Origin: Henricia sp. BOLD:AAB3569 | Taxonomy: Eukaryota > Echinodermata > Asteroidea > Spinulosida > Echinasteridae | DNA length: 64,000 nt | Assembly: GCA_037783545.1 (NCBI GenBank) | Contig: JBBELK010000687.1 | Location: 1 to 64,000 of the forward strand | Direction: 5' to 3' | Shown here: one piece after another, positions 1-12,354 of the stretch | Position numbering within the stretch: the first letter of the stretch is position 1 | How the letters are laid out: every line of letters starts with the position of its first letter | Notes under the pieces: generated by a model | The model's input: only the letters and a program-made list of their open reading frames with translations | Databases searched by the model: none | What the model was told of the DNA's origin: nothing | Translations under genes and position numbers: made by a program

Positions 1-570
1 GCAAATTTGGAGGTCCAAAAATATTCCGACGAACTTCAAATTTTGCATGCTCCAAACACTCTATATTGCGCACTTGTCCTAAAAAAATTGACAGACTTTC
101 GCCGGGAAATGGCAGAGAAATTTCAGAGTTTAGAAAAAAAAGGGGTTGGCGCTTCCTGGATGCTCCCGCAACCTGTGGCTGTCTGTACACACCTCTTTGG
201 TGTATTCCTGACTCGTGCGCATGCTCAGTCCTTCGGACTGTCGTTGACACGGCCCAGTTTGGGACGGGATTTTGGTCAAAGTGTGGTCCAAACGTCGGCA
301 AATTTGGAGGTCAAAAAATATTCCGACGAACTTCAAATTTTGCATGCTCCAAACACTCTATATTGCGCACTTGTCCTAAAAAAATTGACAGACTTTCGCC
401 GGGAAATGGCAGAGAAATTTCAGAGTTTAGAAAAAAAAGGGGTTGGCGCTTCCTGGATGCTCCCGCAACCTGTGGCTGTCTGTACACACCTCTTTGGTGT
501 ATTCCTGACTCGTGCGCATGCTCAGTCCTTCGGACTGTCGTTGACGCGGCCCAGTTTGGGACGGGATTTT

Positions 571-3500
571 TGTCAAAGTGTGGTCCAAACGTCGGCAAAT
601 TTGGAGGTCAAAAAATATTCCGACGAACTTCAAATTTTGCATGCTCCAAACACTCTATATTGCGCACTTGTCCTAAAAAATTGACAGACTTTCGCCGGGA
701 AATGGCAGAGAAATTTCAGAGTTTAGAAAAAAAAGGGGTTGGCGCTTCCTGGATGCTCCCGCAACCTGTGGCTGTCTGTACACACCTCTTTGGTGTATTC
801 CTGACTGGTGCGCATGCTCAGTCCTTCGGACTGTCGTTGACACGGCCCAGTTTGGGACGGGATTTTGGTCAAAGTGTGGTCCAAACGTCGGCAAATTTGG
901 AGGTCAAAAAATATTCCGACGAACTTCAAATTTTGCATGCTCCAAACACTCTATATTGCGCACTTGTCCTAAAAAATGACAGACTTTCGCCGGGAAATTG
1001 CAGAGAAATTTCAGAGTTTAGAAAAAAAAGGGGGTTGGCGCTTCCTGGATGCTCCCGCAACCTGTGGCTGTCTGTACACACCTCTTTGGTGTATTCCTGA
1101 CTGGTGCGCATGCTCAGTCCTTCGGACTGTCGTTGACGCGGCCCAGTTTGGGACGGGATTTTGGTCAAAGTGTGGTCCAAACGTCGGCAAATTTGGAGGT
1201 CAAAAAATATTCCGACGAACTTCAAATTTTGCATGCTCCAAACACTCTATATTGCGCACTTGTCCTAAAAAAATTGACAGACTTTCGCCGGGAAATGGCA
1301 GAGAAATTTCAGAGTTTAGAAAAAAAAGGGGTTGGCGCTTCCTGGATGCTCCCGCAACCTGTGGCTGTCTGTACACACCTCTTTGGTGTATTCCTGACTC
1401 GTGCGCATGCTCAGTCCTTCGGACTGTCGTTGACGCGGCCCAGTTTGGGACGGGATTTTGGTCAAAGTGTGGTCCAAACGTCGGCAAATTTGGAGGTCAA
1501 AAAATATTCCGACGAACTTCAAATTTTGCATGCTCCAAACACTCTATATTGCGCACTTGTCCTAAAAAATTGACAGACTTTCGCCGGAAATGGCAAAGAA
1601 ATTTCAGAGTTTAGAAAAAAAAGGGGGTTGGCGCTTCCTGGATGCTCCCGCAACCTGTGGCTGTCTGTACACACCTCTTTGGTGTATTCCTGACTCGTGC
1701 GCATGCTCAGTCCTTCGGACTGTCGTTGACGCGGCCCAGTTTGGGACGGGATTTTGGTCAAAGTGTGGTCCAAACGTCGGCAAATTTGGAGGTCAAAAAA
1801 TATTCCGACGAACTTCAAATTTTGCATGCTCCAAACATATATTGCGCACTTGTCCTAAAAAATTGACAGACTTTCGCCTGGAAATGGCAGAGAAATTTCA
1901 GAGTCTTAGAAAAAAAAGGGGTTGGCGCTTCCTGGAATGCTCCCGCAACCTGTGGCTGTCTGTACACACCTCTTTGGTGTATTCCTGACTCGTGCGCATG
2001 CTCAGTCCTTCGGACTGTCGTTGACGCGGCCCAGTTTGGGACGGGATTTTGGTCAAAGTGTGGTCCAAACGTCGGCAAATTTTGGAGGTCAAAAAATATT
2101 CCGACGAACTTCAAATTTTGCATGCTCCAAACACTCTGTATTGCGCACTTGTCCTAACAAATTGACAGACTTTCGCCGGGAAATGGCAGAGAAATGTCAG
2201 AGTTTAGAAAAAAAAGGGGTTGGCGCTTCCTGGATGCTCCCGCAACCTGTGGCTGTCTGTACACACCTCTTTGGTGTATTCCTGACTCGTGCGCATGCTC
2301 AGTCCTTCGGACTGTCGTTGACACGGCCCAGTTTGGGACGGGATTTTGGTCAAAGTGTGGTCCAAACGTCGGCAAATTTGGAGGTCAAAAAATATTCCGA
2401 CGAACTTCAAATTTTGCATGCTCCAAACACTCTATATTGCGCACTTGTCCTAAAAAATTGACAGACTTTCGCCGGGAAATGGCAGAGAAATTTCAGAGTT
2501 TAGAAAAAAAAGGGGTTGGCGCTTCCTGGATGCTCCCGCAACCTGTGGCTGTCTGTACACACCTCTTTGGTGTATTCCTGACTCGTGCGCATGCTCAGTC
2601 CTTCGGACTGTCGTTGACACGGCCCAGTTTGGGACGGGATTTTGGTCAAAGTGTGGTCCAAACGTCGGCAAATTTGGAGGTCAAAAAATATTCCGACGAA
2701 CTTCAAATTTTGCATGCTCCAAACACTCTATATTGCGCACTTGTCCTAAAAAATTGACAGACTTTCGCCGGGAAATGGCAGAGAAATTTCAGAGTTTAGA
2801 AAAAAAAAGGGGTTGGCGCTTCCTGGATGCTCCCGCAACCTGTGGCTGTCTGTACACACCTCTTTGGTGTATTCCTGACTCGTGCGCATGCTCAGTTCTT
2901 CGGACTGTCGTTGACGCGGCCCAGTTTGGGACGGGATTTTGGTCAAAGTGTGGTCCAAACGTCGGCAAATTTGGAGGTCAAAAAATATTCCGACGAACTT
3001 CAAATTGTGCATGCTCCAAACACTCTATATTGCGCACTTGTCCTAAAAAATTGACAGACTTTCGCCGGGAAATGGCAGAGAAATTTCAGAGTTTAGAAAA
3101 AAAAAGGGGGTTGGCGCTTCCTGGATGCTCCCGCAACCTGTGGCTGTCTGTACACACCTCTTTGGTGTATTCCTGACTCGTGCGCATGCTCAGTCCTTCG
3201 GACTGTCGTTGACGCGGCCCAGTTTGGGACGGGATTTTGGTCAAAGTGTGGTCCAAACGTCGGCAAATTTGGAGGTCAAAAAATATTCCGACGAACTTCA
3301 AATTTTGCATGCTCCAAACACTCTATATTGCGCACTTGTCCTAAAAAATTGACAGACTTTCGCCGGGAAATGGCAGAGAAATTTCAGAGTTTAGAAAAAA
3401 AAGGGGTTGGCGCTTCCTGGATGCTCCCGCAACCTGTGGCTGTCTGTACACACCTCTTTGGTGTATTCCTGACTCGTGCGCATGCTCAGTCCTTCGGACT

Positions 3501-6500
3501 GTCGTTGACGCGGCCCAGTTTGGGACGGGATTTTGGCCAAAGTGTGGTCCAAACGTCGGCAAATTTGGAGGTAAAAAAATATTCCGACGAACTTCAAATT
3601 TTGCATGCTCCAAACACTCTATATTGCGCACTTGTCCTAAAAAATTGACAGACTTTCGCCGGGAAATGGCAGAGAAATTTCAGAGTTTAGAAAAAAAAGG
3701 GGTTGGCGCTTCCTGGATGCTCCCGCAACCTGTGGCTGTCTGTACACACCTCTTTGGTGTATTCCTGTCTCGTGCGCATGCTCAGTCCTTCGGACTGTCG
3801 TTGACGCGGCCCAGTTTGGGACGGGATTTTGGTCAAAGTGTGGTCCAAACGTCGGCAAATTTGAAGGTCAAAAAAAATTCCGACGAACTTCAAATTTTGC
3901 ATGCTCCAAACACTCTATATTGCGCACTTGTCCTAAAAAATTGACAGACTTTCGCCGAGAAATGGCAGAGAAATTTCAGAGTTTAGAAAAAAAAGCGGTT
4001 GGCGCTTCCTGGATGCTCCCGCAACCTGTGGCTGTCTGTACACACCTCTTTGGTGTATTCCTGACTCGTGCGCATGCTCAGTCCTTCGGACTGTCGTTGA
4101 CACGGCCCAGTTTGGGACGGGATTTTGGTCAAAGTGTGGTCCAAACGTCGGCAAATTTGGAGGTCAAAAAATATTCCGACGAACTTCAAATTTTGCATGC
4201 TCCAAACACTCTATATTGCGCACTTGTCCTAAAAAATTGACAGACTTTCGCCGGGAAATGGCAGAGAAATTTCAGAGTTTAGAAAAAAAAGGGGTTGGCG
4301 CTTCCTGGATGCTCCCGCAACCTGTGGCTGTCTGTACACACCTCTTTGGTGTATTCCTGACTCGTGCGCATGCTCAGTCCTTCGGACTGTCGTTGACACG
4401 GCCCAGTTTGGGACGGGATTTTGGTCAAAGTGTGGTCCAAACGTCGGCAAATTTGGAGGTCAAAAAATATTCCGACGAACTTCAAATTTTGCATGCTCCA
4501 AACACTCTATATTGCGCACTTGTCCTAAAAAATTGACAGACTTTCGCCGGGAAATGGCAGAGAAATTTCAGAGTTTAGAAAAAAAAGGGGTTGGCGCTTC
4601 CTGGATGCTCCCGCAACCTGTGGCTGTCTGTACACACCTCTTTGGTGTATTCCTGACTCGTGCGCATGCTCAGTTCTTCGGACTGTCGTTGACGCGGCCC
4701 AGTTTGGGACGGGATTTTGGTCAAAGTGTGGTCCAAACGTCGGCAAATTTGGAGGTCAAAAAATATTCCGACGAACTTCAAATTGTGCATGCTCCAAACA
4801 CTCTATATTGCGCACTTGTCCTAAAAAATTGACAGACTTTCGCCGGGAAATGGCAGAGAAATTTCAGAGTTTAGAAAAAAAAAGGGGGTTGGCGCTTCCT
4901 GGATGCTCCCGCAACCTGTGGCTGTCTGTACACACCTCTTTGGTGTATTCCTGACTCGTGCGCATGCTCAGTCCTTCGGACTGTCGTTGACGCGGCCCAG
5001 TTTGGGACGGGATTTTGGTCAAAGTGTGGTCCAAACGTCGGCAAATTTGGAGGTCAACAAATATTCCGACGAACTTCAAATTTTGCATGCTCCAAACACT
5101 CTATATTGCGCACTTGTCCTAAAAAATTGACAGACTTTCGCCGGGAAATGGCAGAGAAATTTCAGAGTTTAGAAAAAAAAGGGGTTGGCGCTTCCTGGAT
5201 GCTCCCGCAACCTGTGGCTGTCTGTACACACCTCTTTGGTGTATTCCTGACTCGTGCGCATGCTCAGTCCTTCGGACTGTCGTTGACGCGGCCCAGTTTG
5301 GGACGGGATTTTGGCCAAAGTGTGGTCCAAACGTCGGCAAATTTGGAGGTAAAAAAATATTCCGACGAACTTCAAATTTTGCATGCTCCAAACACTCTAT
5401 ATTGCGCACTTGTCCTAAAAAAATGACAGACTTTCGCCGGGAAATGGCAGAGAAATTTCAGAGTTTAGAAAAAAAAGGGGTTGGCGCTTCCTGGATGCTC
5501 CCGCAACCTGTGGCTGTCTGTACACACCTCTTTGGTGTATTCCTGTCTCGTGCGCATGCTCAGTCCTTCGGACTGTCGTTGACGCGGCCCAGTTTGGGAC
5601 GGGATTTTGGTCAAAGTGTGGTCCAAACGTCGGCAAATTTGAAGGTCAAAAAAAATTCCGACGAACTTCAAATTTTGCATGCTCCAAACACTCTATATTG
5701 CGCACTTGTCCTAAAAAATTGACAGACTTTCGCCGGGAAATGGCAGAGAAATTTCAGAGTTTAGAAAAAAAAGCGGTTGGCGCTTCCTGGATGCTCCCGC
5801 AACCTGTGGCTGTCTGTACACACCTCTTTGGTGTATTCCTGACTCGTGCGCATGCTCAGTCCTTCGGACTGTCGTTGACGCGGCCCAGTTTGGGACGGGA
5901 TTTTGGTCAAAGTGTGGTCCAAACGTCGGCAAATTTGGAGGTCAAAAAATATTCCGACGAACTTCAAATTGTGCATGCTCCAAACACTCTATATTGCGCA
6001 CTTGTCCTAAAAAATTGACAGACTTTCGCCGGGAAATGGCAGAGAAATTTCAGAGTTTAGAAAAAAAAAGGGGGTTGGCGCTTCCTGGATGCTCCCGCAA
6101 CCTGTGGCTGTCTGTACACACCTCTTTGGTGTATTCCTGACTCGTGCGCATGCTCAGTCCTTCGGACTGTCGTTGACGCGGCCCAGTTTGGGACGGGATT
6201 TTGGTCAAAGTGTGGTCCAAACGTCGGCAAATTTGGAGGTCAAAAAATATTCCGACGAACTTCAAATTTTGCATGCTCCAAACACTCTATATTGCGCACT
6301 TGTCCTAAAAAATTGACAGACTTTCGCCGGGAAATGGCAGAGAAATTTCAGAGTTTAGAAAAAAAAGGGGTTGGCGCTTCCTGGATGCTCCCGCAACCTG
6401 TGGCTGTCTGTACACACCTCTTTGGTGTATTCCTGACTCGTGCGCATGCTCAGTCCTTCGGACTGTCGTTGACGCGGCCCAGTTTGGGACGGGATTTTGG

Positions 6501-9500
6501 CCAAAGTGTGGTCCAAACGTCGGCAAATTTGGAGGTAAAAAAATATTCCGACGAACTTCAAATTTTGCATGCTCCAAACACTCTATATTGCGCACTTGTC
6601 CTAAAAAATTGACAGACTTTCGCCGGGAAATGGCAGAGAAATTTCAGAGTTTAGAAAAAAAAGGGGTTGGCGCTTCCTGGATGCTCCCGCAACCTGTGGC
6701 TGTCTGTACACACCTCTTTGGTGTATTCCTGTCTCGTGCGCATGCTCAGTCCTTCGGACTGTCGTTGACGCGGCCCAGTTTGGGACGGGATTTTGGTCAA
6801 AGTGTGGTCCAAACGTCGGCAAATTTGAAGGTCAAAAAAAATTCCGACGAACTTCAAATTTTGCATGCTCCAAACACTCTATATTGCGCACTTGTCCTAA
6901 AAAATTGACAGACTTTCGCCGGGAAATGGCAGAGAAATTTCAGAGTTTAGAAAAAAAAGCGGTTGGCGCTTCCTGGATGCTCCCGCAACCTGTGGCTGTC
7001 TGTACACACCTCTTTGGTGTATTCCTGACTCGTGCGCATGCTCAGTCCTTCGGACTGTCGTTGACGCGGCCCAGTTTGGGACGGGATTTTGGTCAAAGTG
7101 TGGTCCAAACGTCGGCAAATTTGGAGGTCAAAAAATATTCCGACGAACTTCAAATTTTGCATGCTCCAAACACTCTATATTGCGCACTTGTCCTAAAAAA
7201 TTGACAGACTTTCGCCGGGAAATGGCAGAGAAATTTCAGAGTTTAGAAAAAAAAGGGGTTGGCGCTTCCTGGATGCTCCCGCAACCTGTGGCTGTCTGTA
7301 CACACCTCTTTGGTGTATTCCTGACTCGTGCGCATGCTCAGTCCTTCGGACTGTCGTTGACGCAGCCCAGTTTGGGACGGGATTTTGGTCAAAGTGTGGT
7401 CCAAACGTCGGCAAATTTGGAGGTCAAAAAATATTCCGACGAACTTCAAATTTTGCATGCTCCAAACACTCTATATTGCGCACTTGTCCTAAAAAATTGA
7501 CAGACTTTCGCCGGGAAATGGCAGAGAAATTTCAGAGTTTAGAAAAAAAAGGGGTTGGCGCTTCCTGGATGCTCCGCAACCTGTGGCTGTCTGTACACAC
7601 CTCTTTGGTGTATTCCTGACTCGTGCGCATGCTCAGTCCTTTGGAATGGCGTTGACACGGCCCAGTTCGGGACGGGATTTTGGTCAAAGTGTGGTCCAAA
7701 CGTCGGCAAATTTGGAGGTCAAAAAATATTCCGACGAACTTCAAATTTTGCATGCTCCAAACACTCTATATTGCGCACTTGTCCTAAAAAATTGACAGAC
7801 TTTCGCCGGGAAATGGCAGAGAAATTTCAGAGTTTAGAAAAAAAAGGGGTTGGCGCTTCCTGGATGCTCCCGCAACCTGTGGCTGTCTGTACACACCTCT
7901 TTGGTGTATTCCTGACTCGTGCGCATGCTCAGTCCTTCGGACTGTCGTTGACGCGGCCCAGTTTGGGACGGGATTTTGGTCAAAGTGTGGTCCAAACGTC
8001 GGCAAATTTGGAGGTCAAAAAATATTCCGACGAACTTTAAATTTTGCATGCTCCAAACACTCTATATTGCGCACTTGTCCTAAAAAATTGACAGACTTTC
8101 GCCGGGAAATGGCAGAGAAATTTCAGAGTTTAGAAAAAAAAAGGGGTTGGCGCTTCCTGGATGCTCCCGCAACCTGTGGCTGTCTGTACACACCTCTTTG
8201 GTGTATTCCTGACTCGTGCGCATGCTCAGTCCTTCGGACTGTCGTTGACGCGGCCCAGTTTGGGACGGGATTTTGGTCAAAGTGTGGTCCAAACGTCGGC
8301 AAATTTGGAGGTCAAAAAATATTCCGACGAACTTCAAATTTTGCATGCTCCAAACACTCTATATTGCGCACTTGTCCTAAAAAATTGACAGACTTTCGCC
8401 GGGAAATGGCAGAGAAATTTCAGAGTTTAGAAAAAAAAGGGGTTGGCGCTTCCTGGATGCTCCCGCAACCTGTGGCTGTCTGTACACACCTCTTTGGTGT
8501 ATTCCTGACTGGTGCGCATGCTCAGTCCTTCGGACTGTCGTTGACACGGCCCAGTTTGGGACGGGATTTTGGTCAAAGTGTGGTCCAAACGTCGGCAAAT
8601 TTGGAGGTCCAAAAATATTCCGACGAACTTCAAATTTTGCATGCTCCAAACACTCTATATTGCGCACTTGTCCTAAAAAATTGACAGACTTTCGCCGGGA
8701 AATGGCAGAGAAATTTCAGAGTTTAGAAAAAAAAGGGGTTGGCGCTTCCTGGATGCTCCGCAACCTGTGGCTGTCTGTACACACCTCTTTGGTGTATTCC
8801 TGACTCGTGCGCATGCTCAGTCCTTTGGAATGGCGTTGACACGGCCCAGTTTGGGACGGGATTTTGGTCAAAGTGTGGTCCAAACGTCGGCAAATTTGGA
8901 GGTCAAAAAATATTCCGACGAACTTCAAATTTTGCATGCTCCAAACACTCTATATTGCGCACTTGTCCTAAAAAAATTGACAGACTTTCGCCGGGAAATG
9001 GCAGAGAAATTTCAGAGTTTAGAAAAAAAAGGGGTTGGCGCTTCCTGGATGCTCCCGCAACCTGTGGCTGTCTGTACACACCTCTTTGGTGTATTCCTGA
9101 CTCGTGCGCATGCTCAGTCCTTCGGACTGTCGTTGACGCGGCCCAGTTTGGGACGGGATTTTGGTCAAAGTGTGGTCCAAACGTCGGCAAATTTGGAGGT
9201 CAAAAAATATTCCGACGAACTTCAAATTTTGCATGCTCCAAACACTCTATATTGCGCACTTGTCCTAAAAAATTGACAGACTTTCGCCGGGAAATGGCAG
9301 AGAAATTTCAGAGTTTAGAAAAAAAAGGGGTTGGCGCTTCCTGGATGCTCCTGCAACCTGTGGCTGTCTGTACACACCTCTTTGGTGTATTCCTGACTGG
9401 TGCGCATGCTCAGTCCTTCGGACTGTCGTTGACACGGCCCAGTTTGGGACGGGATTTTGGTCAAAGTGTGGTCCAAACGTCGGCAAATTTGGAGGTCCAA

Positions 9501-9652
9501 AAATATTCCGACGAACTTCAAATTTTGCATGCTCCAAACACTCTATATTGCGCACTTGTCCTAAAAAATTGACAGACTTTCGCCGGGAAATGGCAGAGAA
9601 ATTTCAGAGTTTAGAAAAAAAAGGGGTTGGCGCTTCCTGGATGCTCCCGCAT
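571..9652 (+). repeat. Left arm of a long inverted duplication
   Basis: Rare point variants here recur in reverse order and reverse complement in 10745-24026. Matched pairs are 571 with 24026 (G to T in GATTTTGGTC), 2196 with 22400 (T to G in GAAATTTCAG), 3768 with 20532 (A to T in CCTGACTCG), 7364 with 12144 (CGCGG to CGCAG), 7642 with 11866 (CTTCGG to CTTTGG), 9399 with 10998 (ACTCG to ACTGG), and 9652 with 10745 (CAACC to CATCC). Distances within matched blocks agree: 1625 against 1626 bp for the first two pairs, and 278 against 278 bp for 7364-7642. Between blocks the offset changes by about whole monomers. Outer limits are set only by the last shared variant seen. Confidence 0.75.
3391..7458 (+). 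repeat. Higher-order repeat block, units of 4-6 monomers
   Basis: Three monomer types recur in fixed order: one with GGTAAAAAAAT and GGCCAAAG, one with CCTGTCTCG and GAAGGTCAAAAAAAATT, and one with AAAGCGG in place of AAAGGGG. The trio starts near 3391, 5169 and 6355, giving repeat lengths of 1778 and 1186 bp (six and four monomers). This points to unequal exchange of whole blocks. The same trio elements reappear, inverted, around 18361-20900. Confidence 0.7.
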
Positions 9653-10383
9653 CCTGTGGCTGTCTCTACACACCTCTTTGGTGTATTCCTGACTCGTGCG
9701 CATGCTCAGTCCTTCGGACTGTCGTTGACACGGCCCAGTTTGGGACGGGATTTTGGTCAAAGTGTGGTCCAAACGTCGGCAAATTTGGAGGTCAAAAAAT
9801 ATTCCGACGAACTTCAAATTTTGCATGCTCCAAACACTCTATATTGCGCACTTGTCCTAAAAAATTGACAGACTTTCGCCGGGAAATGGCAGAGAAATTT
9901 CAGAGTTTAGAAAAAAAAGGGGTTGGCGCTTCCTGGATGCTCCCGCAACCTGTGGCTGTCTGTACACACCTCTTTGGTGTATTCCTGACTCGTGCGCATG
10001 CTCAGTCCTTCGGAATGGCGTTGACACGGCCCAGTTTGGGACGGGATTTTGGTCAAAGTGTGGTCCAAACGTCGGCAAATTTGGAGGTCCAAAAATATTC
10101 CGACGAACTTCAAATTTTGCATGCTCCAAACACTCTATATTGCGCACTTGTCCTAAAAAATTGACAGACTTTCGCCGGGAAATGGCAGAGAAATTTCAGA
10201 GTTTAGAAAAAAAAGGGGTTGGCGCTTCCTGGATGCTCCCGCAACCTGTGGCTGTCTGTACACACCTCTTTGGTGTATTCCTGACTCGTGCGCATGCTCA
10301 GTCCTTCGGACTGTCGTTGACACGGCCCAGTTTGGGACGGGATTTTGGTCAAAGTGTGGTCCAAACGTCGGCAAATTTGGAGG

Positions 10384-10440
10384 TCCGACGAACTTCAAAT
10401 TTTGCATGCTCCAAACACTCTATATTGCGTGTGTACAGAC
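10384..10440. other. Satellite orientation switch (inversion breakpoint) with adjacent 11-bp deletion
   Basis: F-orientation monomer sequence runs to CTATATTGCG (ending at 10429). The next bases, TGTGTACAGACAGCC, are R-orientation sequence from a different point in the monomer. There is no more than about one base of shared sequence at the joint. About 43 bp upstream, at 10386, the usual GGTCCAAAAATATTCCGACG is shortened to GGTCCGACG, an 11-bp loss between two TCC triplets. The two breaks so close together suggest a single repair event. An assembly join is the main alternative. Confidence 0.85.
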
Positions 10441-11458
10441 AGCCACAGGTTGCGGGAGCATCCAGGAAGCGCCAACCCCTTTTTTTCTAAACTCTGAAAT
10501 TTCTCTGCCATTTCCCGGCGAAAGTCTGTCAATTTTTTAGGACAAGTGCGCAATATAGAGTGTTTGGAGCATGCAAAATTTAAAGTTCATCGGAATATTT
10601 TTTGACCTCCAAATTTGCCGACGTTTGGACCACACTTTGACCAAAATCCCGTCCCAAACTGGGCCGTGTCAACGACAGTCCGAAGGACTGAGCATGCGCA
10701 CGAGTCAGGAATACACCAAAGAGGTGTGTACAGACAGCCACAGGATTCGGGAGCATACAGGAAGCGCCAACCCCTTTTTTGTCTAAACTCTGAAATTTCT
10801 CTGCCATTTCCCGGCGAAAGTCTGTCAATTTTTTAGGACAAGTGCGCAATATAGAGTGTTTGGAGCATGCAAAATTTGAAGTTCGTCGGAATATTTTTGG
10901 ACCTCCAAATTTGCCGACGTTTGGACCACACTTTGACCAAAATCCCGTCCCAAACTGGGCCGTGTCAACGACAGTCCGAAGGACTGAGCATGCGCACCAG
11001 TCAGAAATACACCAAAGAGGTGTGTACAGACAGCCACAGGTTGCGGGAGCATCCAGGAAGCGCCAACCCCTTTTTTTTCTAAACTCTGAAATTTCTCTGC
11101 CATTTCCCGGCGAAAGTCTGTCAATTTTTTAGGACAAGTGCGCAATATAGAGTGTTTGGAGCATGCAAAATTTGAAGTTCGTCGGAAAATTTTTTGACCT
11201 CCAAATTTTCCGACGTTTGGACCACACTTTGACCAAAATCCCGTCCCAAACTGGGCCGCGTCAACGACAGTCCGAAGGACTGAGCATGCGCACGAGTCAG
11301 GAATACACCAAAGAGGTGTGTACAGACAGCCACAGGTTGCGGGAGCATCCAGGAAGCGCCAACCCCTTTTTTTTCTAAACTCTGAAATTTCTCTGCCATT
11401 TCCCGGCGAAAGTCTGTCAATTTTTTAGGACAAGTGCGCAATATAGAGTGTTTGGAGC

Positions 11459-11754
11459 ATGCAAAATTTGAAGTTCGTCGGAATATTTTTTGACCTCCAA
11501 ATTTGCCGACGTTTGGACCACACTTTGACCAAAATCCCGTCCCAAACTGGGCCGCGTCAACGACAGTCCGAAGGACTGAGCATGCGCACGAGTCAGGAAT
11601 ACACCAAAGAGGTGTGTACAGACAGCCACAGGTTGCGGGAGCATCCAGGAAGCGCCAACCCCTTTTTTTTCTAAACTCTGAAATTTCTCTGCCATTTCCC
11701 GGCGAAAGTCTGTCAATTTTTTAGGACAAGTGCGCAATATAGAGTGTTTGGAGC
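11459..11754 (-). repeat. Representative 296-bp satellite monomer
   Basis: This consensus-like copy shows the internal structure in R orientation. A spaced inverted repeat CGTCGG/CCGACG lies at 11476-11481 and 11506-11511. A perfect hairpin CAGTCC-GAA-GGACTG lies at 11564-11578, and a second, ACACC-AAAGA-GGTGT, at 11601-11615. A CCCC plus T-tract of about 8 bases lies near 11660, and its length accounts for most 296/297 differences between copies. GAGCATGC occurs twice per monomer. The length of 296 is close to two nucleosome cores (2 x 147), which could favour a phased dinucleosome, but that is inference. No tRNA-like or 5S-like promoter boxes were recognised. Confidence 0.9.
11564..11578. 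other. Perfect 6-bp-stem hairpin of the monomer (example copy)
   Basis: CAGTCC and GGACTG flank a 3-base loop. The loop is GAA in most copies and GGA in a large subfamily common from about 34 kb onward, giving a TCCGGA site. Some subfamilies break the stem (CCATTCC, or GAAGAACTG), so strict constraint on the hairpin is not shown. Confidence 0.6.
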
Positions 11755-12354
11755 ATGCAAAATTTGAAGTTCGTCGGAATATTTTTTGACCTCCAAATTT
11801 GCCGACGTTTGGACCACACTTTGACCAAAATCCCGTCCCAAACTGGGCCGTGTCAACGCCATTCCAAAGGACTGAGCATGCGCACGAATCAGGAATACAC
11901 CAAAGAGGTGTGTACAGACAGCCACAGGTTGCGGAGCATCCAGGAAGCGCCAACCCCTTTTTTTTCTAAACTCTGAAATTTCTCTGCCATTTCCCGGCGA
12001 AAGTCTGTCAATTTTTTAGGACAAGTGCGCAATATAGAGTGTTTGGAGCATGCAAAATTTGAAGTTCGTCGGAATTTTTTTTGACCTCCAAATTTGCCGA
12101 CGTTTGGACCACACTTTGACCAAAATCCCGTCCCAAACTGGGCTGCGTCAACGACAGTCCGAAGGATTGAGCATGCGCACGAGTCAGGAATACACCAAAG
12201 AGGTGTGTACAGACAGCCACAGGTTGCGGGAGCATCCAGGAAGCGCCAACCGCTTTTTTTTCTAAACTCTGAAATTTCTCTGCCATTTTCCGGCGAAAGT
12301 CTGTCAATTTTTTAGGACAAGTGCGCAATATAGAGTGTTTGGAGCATGCAAAAT

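Larger units (their letters stand above)
1..10429 (+). repeat. Satellite array, left arm (orientation F), ~35 monomers of 296-297 bp
   Basis: The whole stretch is head-to-tail copies of one monomer, differing by a few percent. Recurring landmarks, in order, are GCATGCTCCAAACAC, a TTGACAGACTTTCGCCGGG block, an A-tract of about 8-10 bases followed by GGGG, the hairpin ACACCTCTTTGGTGT, the hairpin CAGTCCTTCGGACTG, and ACGGGATTTTGGTC. The spacing is 296 bp, or 297 where the A-tract or G-run gains one base. The window starts inside a monomer, so the array continues to the left. Variant monomers recur in blocks. A trio marked by GGTAAAAAAATATT, then CCTGTCTCGTG, then AAAGCGGTTGG occurs at about 3391, 5169 and 6355, which is spacing of six and then four monomers. 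Function is unknown; centromeric or heterochromatic roles are only guesses. Confidence 0.97.
10430..12354 (-). repeat. Satellite array, right arm before the DIRS insertion (orientation R), ~6.5 monomers
   Basis: This is the same monomer as in the left array but reverse-complemented. It ends at 12354 in GCATGCAAAAT, exactly where the DIRS element begins, and the rest of that monomer resumes at 15479. The last full monomer (12050 onward) combines two variants, GGGCTGCGTC and CAACCGCTTTT. In the left arm these sit in adjacent monomers (7364 and about 6957), so one monomer has been lost or converted here. Confidence 0.96.

Noticed and set aside
1-10429. Regular short-period repeats as a CRISPR array
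   Set aside because: The whole 296-bp period is conserved with no unique spacers, and the context is eukaryotic.
10384-10440. Orientation switch as a simple fold-back sequencing artefact
   Set aside because: The arms are diverged, differ by whole repeat units, and only one carries the DIRS element. An assembly join cannot be fully excluded without reads.
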